A DNA stretch of 48,510 nt from Thermoplasmata archaeon. Its GTDB lineage: Archaea > Thermoplasmatota > Penumbrarchaeia > JAEHCK01. Shown here in pieces: positions 11,301 through 18,616 of the stretch. Under the pieces are notes generated by a model. The model worked only from the letters and a program-made list of their open reading frames with translations, had not been told where the DNA came from and did no database searches. Location: contig JAEHCK010000021.1 of NCBI GenBank assembly GCA_020696345.1, forward strand, positions 1 to 48,510. Reading direction: 5' to 3'. The position numbers were made by a program, and so were the translations under genes. The stretch's first letter is position 1; every line of letters starts with the position of its first letter.

Positions 11301-12078
11301 TTTTAGTGATGGTGAAGAAGTGGAAGCAGGTACTGACCCGTTGGATGAAAATATGTATCCTAGAAAAGAAGGGGATGATAACAAAGAGAAACAAATTAAT
11401 TATTTCCCATATATACTTATAGCAATAATAATCATAGTAATTGTAATTATTATATCTGAGTTTTTATCAAAGGCAAAATCAGAGCTAAAGGAAAAGGAAA
11501 CTACTTCAAAAAAGACCACGAAGGCAAATGGGATTAAGGTCGATGAAACCTCTGAACTTCTTACAGTTGCCTCTTTTAAAGTACCTAAAAAACCATGTAA
11601 AGTTTGTGAAAAGAATTTTCAATCAAATAAAGTAGCTTATCGATGTAAATGCGGTGCATTCTATCATCCTAAATGTTCATCTGATCTGAATCAATGCATG
11701 AACTGTGGCAACGATATTGATGAAGATAAACTATTAGTATTTCTTAAGCCACGTAAAAGGGTATATGTAAAAAAAATGCACCCGGAGCCCATTGTTGAAA
11801 CTGTTAAACCCATAACCCAACAATCATTAACCACCGAAAGGTGTAACACATGTTTAGGTCCAGTCAAAACCGCGCTAACTCTAGCTAAATGGGATTTTGG
11901 AAAAAACCATCATTTAACTTGTGCATATCGTGTAGGTGAATGTTTAGAATGCGGTACAAAATACGATAAAGTAACTCTTGATCTTGATAAATTCATAATA
12001 CCTCAGGAGAAAGAAATTATTGAAGAATCTCAAGAAATAAAAACTCAAGAAACAGATACATTCGAAGAAAAAATATAG
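8320..12078 (+). CDS. Membrane-anchored LamG/Ig-like surface protein with cytoplasmic C4HC3 zinc finger (1252 aa)
   Basis: Signal peptide at residues 1-35. A LamG/concanavalin-like jelly-roll follows at about 84-285 (VALWHCNE...ALDFNG...MEAWIYPR...WTHVAGVYDGSTMKIYINGV...FDGLMDEVRIS). Four related Ig-like repeats of about 100 residues follow (each with DNNDIP at its boundary and CDLIVEYQGG inside), then a Big_5/SbsA-like Ig domain from about 828 and two calcium-loop repeats (DTDGDHMTD, DTDGDDFSDGEE). One membrane span lies at about 1027-1049. The cytoplasmic tail carries a PHD/RING-like finger with ligands C1093, C1096, C1109, C1111, H1116, C1119, C1126 and C1129, and a second Cys pair set (C1175, C1178, C1208, C1211). 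It probably binds an external glycan or partner and couples it to the cytoplasm; the tail's function is unknown. A U-tract terminator precedes the gene and the signal peptidase gene follows 212 bases later. Confidence 0.85.
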   Translation: MIRKKISLVIKIGISILLILTVLQIMPFEVEKVEAVSAGSTGVRFSYNDFTDCFFQNLTQTWNGSNAEVKLIKNYESEHLLDANTVALWHCNETIGGTIYDETPNNNNGSLYGTSWSAAGKFEYALDFNGNTDYVKVPTSTSLNITYELSMEAWIYPRSYGAEPSGIIHKTEYSGSSYDGAYRLMVDAGRIIFGINGTFDSNELYGNTLIPTGDWTHVAGVYDGSTMKIYINGVLDISDGFTSSINSTDGDIYIGLYWNGTPTNNLFDGLMDEVRISKSARTPGNFVPFGTLTSAAIDNIQDVNYYTINWTATTTISTTITFQLRTGATQTDLLSTSFVGPGALKENYYVNSLGDSIWSGHNGHRWMQYKAYFYTTDPLETPILNEVGVVNNMLPTVNITTPIAEQHGDIEIKYKLFDFDPIPDYCDIIAEYSTDNMTFLPAMPGIGGNGTYDLQASTFGISYTFIWSSDDDLPEMDQETVYFRITPEDSEIGISNTTLPFHVDNNDLPIISNLTVSGNFSDIKIQYDLFDTEFDFCDLIVEYQGGSVGNTWIIATINESVYWIEPGTGQNVIWHSAMDEYGQEADNYEIRITPFDTEEGISATSAVFSLDNNEVPVVQNISITGSSGEIIITYSLIDIEYDVCVLIVEYQGGSAGNNTWTNATTFEPLIDIWPGNDLSLIWRSGVDESGLEADNYQIRITPMDKDKGLPIVSDIFSVDNNDIPIINDVITMGNMGDILLMFDIVDFENDVCDLIVEYRGGSAGSNWTNATTVGSTFNIIPGIDKVLTWQSGLDENGQNASDYEIMIIPFDNDIGIPGISDKFQLDNKGPRVKSVSPLPESINVEINADIIITFSKNIELSTLTQNAFQIRSSGNPLTQVIQGIITYDDINYEVTIDPDINWDYGQTCEIFIIPIIEDKFGNSLVSQYNWSFTTMDINYDTDGDHMTDFWEKTYGLDPYNANDTNNDEDFDGLTNLQEFYNGTNPTLTDTDGDDFSDGEEVEAGTDPLDENMYPRKEGDDNKEKQINYFPYILIAIIIIVIVIIISEFLSKAKSELKEKETTSKKTTKANGIKVDETSELLTVASFKVPKKPCKVCEKNFQSNKVAYRCKCGAFYHPKCSSDLNQCMNCGNDIDEDKLLVFLKPRKRVYVKKMHPEPIVETVKPITQQSLTTERCNTCLGPVKTALTLAKWDFGKNHHLTCAYRVGECLECGTKYDKVTLDLDKFIIPQEKEIIEESQEIKTQETDTFEEKI

Positions 12079-12290
12079 AATGAAGAAGCACACAGCATAT
12101 TCTTAAAAAAAGCGTTGTAAAGGGTGAAATAGATATTGACACTCATAGGGAGTTAAAAAAAAGATCGAATGATTTATTTGATATAGAAAAGAAAAATTAA
12201 AAATAGTTGGTTTTTCCTATAACATTTCCCTTTTGTCTATTATCTAACATCCATATTAAAAAATAATCGATAACTTGGGTAGAGAATAAC

Positions 12291-14597
12291 ATGCAAAACG
12301 CCTCATCTAAAACAATTCAACTTGACGATCACAAAGGTCCGAGAATAAAGCACGGTTTGAGGTCCAAGTTTATTCATTCGAGAAATAAAAAGATATTTGG
12401 GAATTTATTTAAAACTTTTAAAGAAGTCATGGTAATAGTTATAATAATCTTGGTCGTTTTTAGTAGTTTATGGTTTTATACCGATAATTGGCCACCATTA
12501 GCGATTGTTGAATCAAAGAGTATGATGCACGGTGCGGACAGCGCAATAGGTACAATGGATACTGGGGACATAGTATTAATTAAAAGTGTTTCAAACCGAC
12601 ATGATATAAAAACATATATCGAAGGTCAAAAGTCCAACTACATGACCTACGACTCTTATGGGGATGTAATTGCTTTCAATAAAAATGGAGATTCAAGCAC
12701 AGCATTAATACATCGTGCAGTTGTGTGGATCGAGTATAACGCTTCTGGGCACAACAATGATTCTGCTTTGTATGGATTTGGAAGTTTTGACATACCCTCT
12801 ATGGGTCTGTATGATGTCACTCAAGTTAAACTCAAAGATTATGATCCAGGGCATATTACTTTATATCTAGATCTGAAGACTATATTATATAATTTTAAGA
12901 ATTATAATCGTAAGCCGCATGGCGGTTTCCTTACTAAGGGAGATAATAATCTTGAAATCGACCAGTTCAGTTTATTTACAGATTCGAGTGGTCGACCACT
13001 AGAACCCATTGTAAATGATTGGATAATAGGTAAAGCAGAAGGTGAAGTTCCATGGTTCGGGTTAATTTCATTATACGCGTCAGGTAAAACCTCAAATCCT
13101 CAAAGTACACCGCCAGATACTAGTATAGTTATGCTCATTGTGTCAATTATAATAATAATAATATTAATACTTATAACTCCACAAATAAAGTTTTTAAATC
13201 TTAGAAGAATTAGACAAAAGAGACGCAGGAGGGAAGAAGTTACTCTAGATCTAGATATGGACATTAATAAGGAGAAAGATTGGAAGGTTTTTTTGCGTGA
13301 AAAGGAACTGAAAGTCATTGAAAAGAATATCTTATTAAAAGAGAAGAACCTGGAAAGCAAGCTGGATGAGATCGTATTAGAAACTAAAAAGGTTGACGAG
13401 AAAATCAAAGATAATATAAAGTTTGAAAAGAGCTTGAACCAAAAGAAGGAAGAATTAGAGATCGAGCTAGAGAGATCATCTGCTCAGAATGCAGCCCTTT
13501 TAGATTCTAGCCAAGGCCAATATCAACGCCCGAAACCTTTGGGTGAACCACTTCAAATTGAACTTGATAGTGAACTCAATGATATCGGACTCTATGTTCA
13601 ACATAGCAAGCAATTAGGTTCTACTATTGCATCTGAGTTCGGAACCACATCGGTTCAACCTGATGTTGTGTCCATTCAGGTTCATTATGATCTACAATTG
13701 CCGGTAGAACAACAAGCACCATCAGAGCTTCAATCATTTCCATGTCGAAGTTGTAAAGAACAGTTCATGGCAATTCCTGGGCTGGAAACTCAAATAGTAG
13801 CATGTCAAAAATGTGGTAGTCCGAACATAGTTCTAAGTGTAGAAAAACCTCCACTCCCCGCTCCCACACCTGTACCTATCACACCGCTTGCCCCCACTAC
13901 TCCAGCACCTGCACCTGTCACACCGCCTGCCCCCACTACTCCAGCACCTGCACCTATCACGCCCCCCGCACCAACCACTCCCGCACGGGCACCTATGGCG
14001 ATGCCTGTTATTACACACACACCCACACCCACACCCATGCCTGCCCCTACACCTATAACACCTGCATTTGCACCTTCACCTTTACCGGCAAAGGCAACGA
14101 CCGCTTATTCAGCTCCAAGGGCTGATTATTTCTCTCGAAAAGCCAGGGTAACCGAAAATAAACCAGAAACACCAATACTGAAACCGGAGTTTCAACAATC
14201 ATATAGTGAATTATCTACATGTATTGAGCAAGTAGTTAAAATCAATATGCAAAAGCTTGCAGATCTATTAGGTGACCCCAATAATCCTATCAAATTCTAT
14301 GAATCAGGTAAATTGATCTACCCAAAGGTCACGATGGTACAAAAAAGTGTATATAAATATTTTGAAACCCGTGAAATGGATATATTACTAATACAACGTG
14401 ATGTCAAAGATTATATGTTAATAGCCAATGAATCTCAAGACAGTGCCGATGATACACTCTTACCCATTCAAGATGAATTATTCGCAATAAATACCCTTGG
14501 TTATGCGACCTTTCATGCACTGGAAGATTGGGCAAAACTGGATCACATGCAAAAATTTGCAATTTCCAAGTGTATCTTTGATTTTACGGATATTTAA
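12291..14597 (+). CDS. Signal peptidase I-like protein with long cytoplasmic tail (768 aa)
   Basis: The N-terminal ~300 residues are an archaeal/ER-type type I signal peptidase: membrane span at about 46-63, nucleophile S77 in ESKSMMH, box-D histidine H141 in HRAVV (His in place of the bacterial Lys), box E with D218 in GDNN and D224, and a second span at about 279-297. Ordinary archaeal signal peptidases end here. This one continues with a basic segment, a predicted coiled coil (about 320-400, E/K-rich), a CxxC...CxxC zinc ribbon (C485, C488, C505, C508), a ~80-residue Pro/Thr/Ala-rich region with a ~16-residue period, and a C-terminal domain (about 625-768) I do not recognise. It cleaves signal peptides at the membrane if active; the neighbouring secreted proteins are plausible substrates. 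Start choice rests on the ATG that precedes the first membrane span. Confidence 0.8.
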   Translation: MQNASSKTIQLDDHKGPRIKHGLRSKFIHSRNKKIFGNLFKTFKEVMVIVIIILVVFSSLWFYTDNWPPLAIVESKSMMHGADSAIGTMDTGDIVLIKSVSNRHDIKTYIEGQKSNYMTYDSYGDVIAFNKNGDSSTALIHRAVVWIEYNASGHNNDSALYGFGSFDIPSMGLYDVTQVKLKDYDPGHITLYLDLKTILYNFKNYNRKPHGGFLTKGDNNLEIDQFSLFTDSSGRPLEPIVNDWIIGKAEGEVPWFGLISLYASGKTSNPQSTPPDTSIVMLIVSIIIIIILILITPQIKFLNLRRIRQKRRRREEVTLDLDMDINKEKDWKVFLREKELKVIEKNILLKEKNLESKLDEIVLETKKVDEKIKDNIKFEKSLNQKKEELEIELERSSAQNAALLDSSQGQYQRPKPLGEPLQIELDSELNDIGLYVQHSKQLGSTIASEFGTTSVQPDVVSIQVHYDLQLPVEQQAPSELQSFPCRSCKEQFMAIPGLETQIVACQKCGSPNIVLSVEKPPLPAPTPVPITPLAPTTPAPAPVTPPAPTTPAPAPITPPAPTTPARAPMAMPVITHTPTPTPMPAPTPITPAFAPSPLPAKATTAYSAPRADYFSRKARVTENKPETPILKPEFQQSYSELSTCIEQVVKINMQKLADLLGDPNNPIKFYESGKLIYPKVTMVQKSVYKYFETREMDILLIQRDVKDYMLIANESQDSADDTLLPIQDELFAINTLGYATFHALEDWAKLDHMQKFAISKCIFDFTDI

Positions 14598-14716
14598 AAA
14601 ATAATCTATAACTTGGGTAGAGAATAACATGTAAAAAGCCTCATCTAAAACAATTCAACTTGGCGATCATAAAGGTCCGAGAAAAAAGCACGGTTTGAGA
14701 TCCAAGTTTATTTTCA
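14598..14716 (+). pseudogene. Decayed duplicate of the signal peptidase gene's 5' end
   Basis: About 118 bases closely match 12259-12375, covering the untranslated lead-in (ACTTGGGTAGAGAATAACATG) and the first ~28 codons of the signal peptidase gene. In this copy the ATG at 14630 is followed directly by TAA, and similarity stops where the first membrane span would begin. It starts at the stop codon of the intact gene, so it is the residue of a tandem duplication or a recombination footprint. Confidence 0.8.
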
Positions 14717-14854
14717 AGAGTAGTGAATCGTACCAATGGAATTGTATTGGGGGCGTCGACACAGCACTTTTTATATATGCTGTGGTCGATTCCCGATTCC
14801 CAACTCACGATCCCTGAATAAATTAAAAAAGATCATTATTATTATTATTATTGC
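14717..14854. other. Gene-free stretch with one imperfect hairpin and an ATT run
   Basis: Contains an imperfect inverted repeat at 14756-14789 (TCGACACAGCA against TGCTGTGGTCGA with one bulge) and a run of ATT triplets at about 14835-14852. The hairpin has no strong T-tract. No coding signal seen. Confidence 0.5.
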
Positions 14855-14867
14855 GCAAATTATAAAG
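14855..14867 (+). promoter_or_regulatory. TATA box for the first beta-helix gene leader
   Basis: CAAATTATAAAG lies about 25 bases before the start of the conserved leader block. The equivalent position before the second leader also has a TATA-like box although the surrounding sequence differs. Confidence 0.55.
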
Positions 14868-14877
14868 CTTGGTAGAT

Positions 14878-15200
14878 ATATGTCCATTTCCCCATAGAAC
14901 AAATGATAACATGGGAGAGCGCGCCGAGGTGGGGCGCACAGGGAAGGCAAGAACCGAGCACAACGATTTTCCTAAAAATAAATACCAATAGATCTTGAGG
15001 TGGCATAGAAAAAAATTGGGAGAGCAATGAACGATTAACAGTGAACATAGAGATCTTAATAATGTTAGTTGCTACTGTTTTTACAGCAGTAGTGGAAACG
15101 AATGCAGCGCCGAGGTGGGGCGCTTTAGCCCTAGGGACTCGGGAAAGCGGAATTAGGGCTTTCTTGTGAAATTCCACAAAGAAATTAGGAGTGATGAAAG
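14878..15200 (+). promoter_or_regulatory. Conserved structured 5' leader RNA, copy 1
   Basis: A ~323-base untranslated leader, highly similar to 18295-18616, leads directly to the start codon at 15201. It contains GCGCCGAGGTGGGGCGC twice (14921-14937 and 15107-15123), each a 5-bp stem GCGCC/GGCGC with loop GAGGTGG, and each followed by a second hairpin (GGGAA/TTCC type at about 14941-14972; GCCCTA/TAGGGC at 15128-15159). The distal pair of hairpins is enclosed by GTGGAA (15092-15097) and TTCCAC (15172-15177), giving a three-way-junction shape that ends about 10 bases before the Shine-Dalgarno GGAGTGAT. GAAAGC/GCTTTC is an alternative, mutually exclusive stem in the last hairpin. It does not match a riboswitch class I can name. 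Confidence 0.7.
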
Positions 15201-18191
15201 ATGAAAAAAATGATAGCGATCGGAACTGTATTCATAATGGTTCTGGTGGCTTTTATTGCAATAAATGGAAATGTGAGTGCAGCCACAACTTTGTATGTGG
15301 ATGATGACTATGACTCGTTGACCCCGGGTTGGGGTACGACACATTTTGACAAGATACAGGACGCGATCGATGCGGCAAGTTCAGGCGACACGATCATGGT
15401 TGCAGCGGGAACTTATGCCGAATATCTGCATATCACAACCGACGACCTGACCATTGAAGGTGCAGGGATAGATAAAAGTGTCATTGATCTGAATGGACTG
15501 ACCCCATACTGGCATTACTCTGGCAGTGGTTCCTTTGCCAGTAGAGCCGGTGTTTTGATAACCGGCTACGGCAGCCCTGACCAGATAATCGAGGATGTCA
15601 CATTCAGAGGCTTTACTGTGAAGAATGCCGGTCTCAACCCACCGACGACGGCAACTGGCACCCATACTGCAGTCGCCTCCTCTACGACGACGCTCACAGA
15701 TAGCACAAAATCATGGGCGACTGATGCGTTAGTCGGTCAATGGATACATAACTATGGTGATAAAGATCCGGCAGACTGGAACCCCGCTCGAAGTTACGGG
15801 CTGATCACGGGCAATGATGCTACGACAGTGACTGTCGCATCCCTTTCTAAAGGTAAGGAAAATGACTGGGATACTGGTGACCCATACCTGATCACGCCTT
15901 ATGAGGAGTTCCATAATACAATCTGGATCCATCATCCCAACTACGATGGTCTAAGAGGCATCGCTATTGGCAATGGCAAGGACGTCCTAATCCAGAACTG
16001 CAAAGTAACGCGCTGCGGTGTGGGAGGTATCAGCTCCGGATATGCCCGACTCGTCTCCACACACAAATACAGTGAAGGTATAACCGTTGACAACTGTATT
16101 GTAACAGACCACCTTACATCTGGAATAAGCATCGGACAGCATGTGGGGGCATTGACTGTAACCAATAACATCGTTGAGAGAAACAAAAGACCGGACTACG
16201 TGGATGCCAGCCGTGAAAACGCTGGACGTGGTATCGAAGTATCAGGCACCAAGTATTACGGCAAGGCGTCAGGACTCATAGCCAATAACAAAGTTAATGA
16301 TAATGGTTTCGAGGGTATCATTTTGGCCAAGTATATTGATGGTGTGACTGTAGAGAACAATAAAGTCACTAAGCATAATCTTGACCAGGATGGAGCAGGC
16401 ATTTTCTTATATGGCGACAAATCTAATCCTGCAAACTGCAAGAACAATATCATCAGGGATAATAAGGTCGAAAAGAACATACGAGGCATAGTGGGCTACT
16501 ACGCATCGTATAGCACAATCGAAGGCAACAAGATCAAAACGGACTCTGGCGCTTTCCCTGAAGGACAGGGTGCGATCAAGATAGACGGCAGCAATAACAT
16601 GCTAGTCAAGGACAATGATATCAGCTGCGACGGAACTGGGATCACGGTTCAGAATACATGGAATGACGTCGAATCATATGACAATACATTTACCGGTAAT
16701 ACGATTAAAAAAGCAAAGTTCGCTGGCATTTACATCCGCGCTGGTGCCCATGACAACGAATTTACGTACAACACTATCAAAGAGACCAAGATTTTGACAC
16801 GAGGTACAGAGACCCAGGCTGACGGTGTGTTCATCAATGATGACGCGGGCACTGGCAACGTGTTCCACTACAACACCATCGAGAAAAATAAAGGCGATAG
16901 CATGGAGAGCCAGATCACTGCAACCATTGATGCGGAATTCAACTACTGGGGCGATAAGGACCCCAGCGACGATGTTGTGGGAAATGTGGATTACGACCCG
17001 TGGCTTGGCAAAAAGGTTGGCGGTAAACACCAGGAGTACCATACTGCTACAGATATCCAGTACACGATCGACGAGACAAGTGCTGGAGACACGGTAAAAG
17101 TTCATGCAGGAACATATAATGTAGCAACCCAGATCACCATCGATAAGGCATTGAAGCTAAAAGGTGAAGATGCTGCGACCACGATCATTAATGGTCCCGG
17201 AAGTTCTGTGAATATACCTTGCGAGGGATTGATTGCTGTAGATGGTGTATCCGGGGATGTAACTATCGAGAAATTTACTCTGCAGAACGCTCCTGAACGC
17301 GCATTTACATGGAGTACAAGTCTGCTTGTAGTGAAAAATTTGCCGGCTAACGCCAAAGTAACCATTAAGGACAACATACTTGTAGGCCGCAACAATAATA
17401 ATGCATTCGATACTGGTATCTGGATCGGTGAAGGCAGCTCTACATCACAAGTAACCATTAAAGATAATGATCTATCCAGAATGTTTACAGGCATTTTGTT
17501 GGAAAGAATGTTAGGCCCGTCGAATGTCGAGAAAAACGATATCCACCACCTAGTGGCTGGGGTTTGGGGGCCGTTCACCTCGGCACCTCAGGGGCTCCGG
17601 TATCTCACATATCTAGGTGATGTCAACACTGAACAGCTCGCGAAGAAGAACACATTCAGAAATTATGCAGGCTATTGTATATGTGTCCAGGGCGGCCATG
17701 CCTGGATTGGCGACGGAAAGTTCACAGATATGAAGATAAAAGATAACACATTAAATGCAATAGGCAGTGGCCCAGAAGATGCGCATGTCGGTATCGTTCT
17801 TTTAAATGACTATGCAACCAGTTACAGTGCAAGTGGGGTCCATAATGCAGAAATCACGGGAAACACGATTACAACAGGCGGAACTGGTAGTAAGGGTATT
17901 GTCATTGACGGCCATAATACAGGGATAGAGATCCATAAAAATACAATAACTGCTTTGGAAACCGGCATACTTGTTCAAGCTACAGTGGGTACGCCTGGCA
18001 TTACCGTGAACAAAAATAATATCTATGGTAATACAAATTATGGACTTAACAATTTAGCCAGCTCAACAGTCGATGCCGAGAACAACTGGTGGGGACACAA
18101 AAGTGGACCTGGTGGTATCGGCCCAGGTTCAGGAGATGCCGTCAGTGCCTACGTAGATTACGACCCCTGGTTGAAAAAGAAAGCTAAATAA
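15201..18191 (+). CDS. Secreted two-domain parallel beta-helix protein (996 aa)
   Basis: Signal peptide MKKMIAIGTVFIMVLVAFIA, cleaved probably near VSA-ATT. Two right-handed parallel beta-helix (NosD/pectate-lyase-like) domains follow. The first begins YVDDDYDS...FDKIQDAIDAASSGDTIMVAAGTY and runs to about residue 600, ending NYWGDKDP...VDYDPWLGKK. The second begins TDIQYTIDETSAGDTVKVHAGTY and ends NNWWGHKSGPGG...GSGD...DYDPWLKKK. Such domains bind or cleave polysaccharides, but I see no defined catalytic triad, so enzymatic activity is uncertain. No anchor is visible. It is paralogous to the next gene, with a near-identical leader and terminator, so the two are probably co-regulated. Start chosen at the ATG after GGAGTGAT. 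Confidence 0.85.
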   Translation: MKKMIAIGTVFIMVLVAFIAINGNVSAATTLYVDDDYDSLTPGWGTTHFDKIQDAIDAASSGDTIMVAAGTYAEYLHITTDDLTIEGAGIDKSVIDLNGLTPYWHYSGSGSFASRAGVLITGYGSPDQIIEDVTFRGFTVKNAGLNPPTTATGTHTAVASSTTTLTDSTKSWATDALVGQWIHNYGDKDPADWNPARSYGLITGNDATTVTVASLSKGKENDWDTGDPYLITPYEEFHNTIWIHHPNYDGLRGIAIGNGKDVLIQNCKVTRCGVGGISSGYARLVSTHKYSEGITVDNCIVTDHLTSGISIGQHVGALTVTNNIVERNKRPDYVDASRENAGRGIEVSGTKYYGKASGLIANNKVNDNGFEGIILAKYIDGVTVENNKVTKHNLDQDGAGIFLYGDKSNPANCKNNIIRDNKVEKNIRGIVGYYASYSTIEGNKIKTDSGAFPEGQGAIKIDGSNNMLVKDNDISCDGTGITVQNTWNDVESYDNTFTGNTIKKAKFAGIYIRAGAHDNEFTYNTIKETKILTRGTETQADGVFINDDAGTGNVFHYNTIEKNKGDSMESQITATIDAEFNYWGDKDPSDDVVGNVDYDPWLGKKVGGKHQEYHTATDIQYTIDETSAGDTVKVHAGTYNVATQITIDKALKLKGEDAATTIINGPGSSVNIPCEGLIAVDGVSGDVTIEKFTLQNAPERAFTWSTSLLVVKNLPANAKVTIKDNILVGRNNNNAFDTGIWIGEGSSTSQVTIKDNDLSRMFTGILLERMLGPSNVEKNDIHHLVAGVWGPFTSAPQGLRYLTYLGDVNTEQLAKKNTFRNYAGYCICVQGGHAWIGDGKFTDMKIKDNTLNAIGSGPEDAHVGIVLLNDYATSYSASGVHNAEITGNTITTGGTGSKGIVIDGHNTGIEIHKNTITALETGILVQATVGTPGITVNKNNIYGNTNYGLNNLASSTVDAENNWWGHKSGPGGIGPGSGDAVSAYVDYDPWLKKKAK

Positions 18192-18221
18192 AACACGACA
18201 TAGAACAATAACGGCAATTTT

Positions 18222-18260
18222 AAGAGGTCATTTTTGACCTCTTTTTTTTCTTTTTTTTTT
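18222..18260 (+). terminator. Terminator hairpin after first beta-helix gene
   Basis: Nine-bp perfect stem AAGAGGTCA/TGACCTCTT with a TTTT loop, followed by an uninterrupted pyrimidine run to 18260. The same hairpin follows the paralogue at 19974. Confidence 0.85.
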
Positions 18261-18274
18261 AATATTATTGCACA

Positions 18275-18286
18275 AAATATATAAAT
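18275..18286 (+). promoter_or_regulatory. TATA box for the second beta-helix gene leader
   Basis: AAATATATAAAT lies directly after the upstream terminator and ends about 9 bases before the conserved leader block, matching the geometry of the first copy. Confidence 0.6.
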
Positions 18287-18294
18287 TAGTTGAC

Positions 18295-18616
18295 ATATGT
18301 CCATTTCCCCATAGAACAAATGACAGAAGGGGAGGAGGAAGGTGCGCCGAGGTGGGGCGCATTAGGGAAGGCAAGAACCGAGCACAACGATTTTCCCAGA
18401 AACAAATACCAATAGATCTTGAGGAGGCATAGAAGAAAATAGGGAGAGTAATTAACAGTGAATATAGAGATTTTAATATGTTAGTTGCTACTGTTTTTAC
18501 AGCAGTAGTGGAAACGAATGCAGCGCCGAGGTGGGGCGCTTTAGCCCTAGGGACTCGGGAAAGCGGAATTAGGGCTTTCTTGTGAAATTCCACAAAGTAA
18601 TTAGGAGTGATGAAAG
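18295..18616 (+). promoter_or_regulatory. Conserved structured 5' leader RNA, copy 2
   Basis: Second copy of the ~320-base leader at 14878-15200. The hairpin GCGCCGAGGTGGGGCGC occurs at 18344-18360 and 18523-18539; the enclosing stem is GTGGAA (18508-18513) with TTCCAC (18588-18593). The last ~120 bases are almost unchanged from copy 1, while the middle (about 18425-18470) has substitutions and indels. In the first second-hairpin, a G-U pair of copy 1 is G-C here, which keeps the pairing. Confidence 0.7.

Noticed and set aside
12079..12290. Possible small ORF (EIDIDTHRELKKRSNDLFDIEKKN) between the receptor and signal peptidase genes
   Set aside because: No start codon or ribosome site, fewer than 45 codons between stops, and no similarity to neighbours that I could see.
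13805..14038. Gly/Val-rich ORF on the minus strand inside the signal peptidase gene
   Set aside because: It is the complement of the Pro/Thr/Ala-rich coding repeat and has no start signal.
14860..15177. Antisense ORF sharing its first ~39 residues with one at 18228-18593 (MEFHKKALIPLS...)
   Set aside because: The match follows from the conserved leader DNA; after it the two reading frames diverge through indels, and neither has a ribosome site. The conserved stems explain the similarity better.
14878..15200. Leader RNA as a known c-di-GMP, purine, lysine or fluoride riboswitch
   Set aside because: The conserved core sequences of those classes as I know them are absent; only the general shape (closing stem plus two hairpins) is similar.
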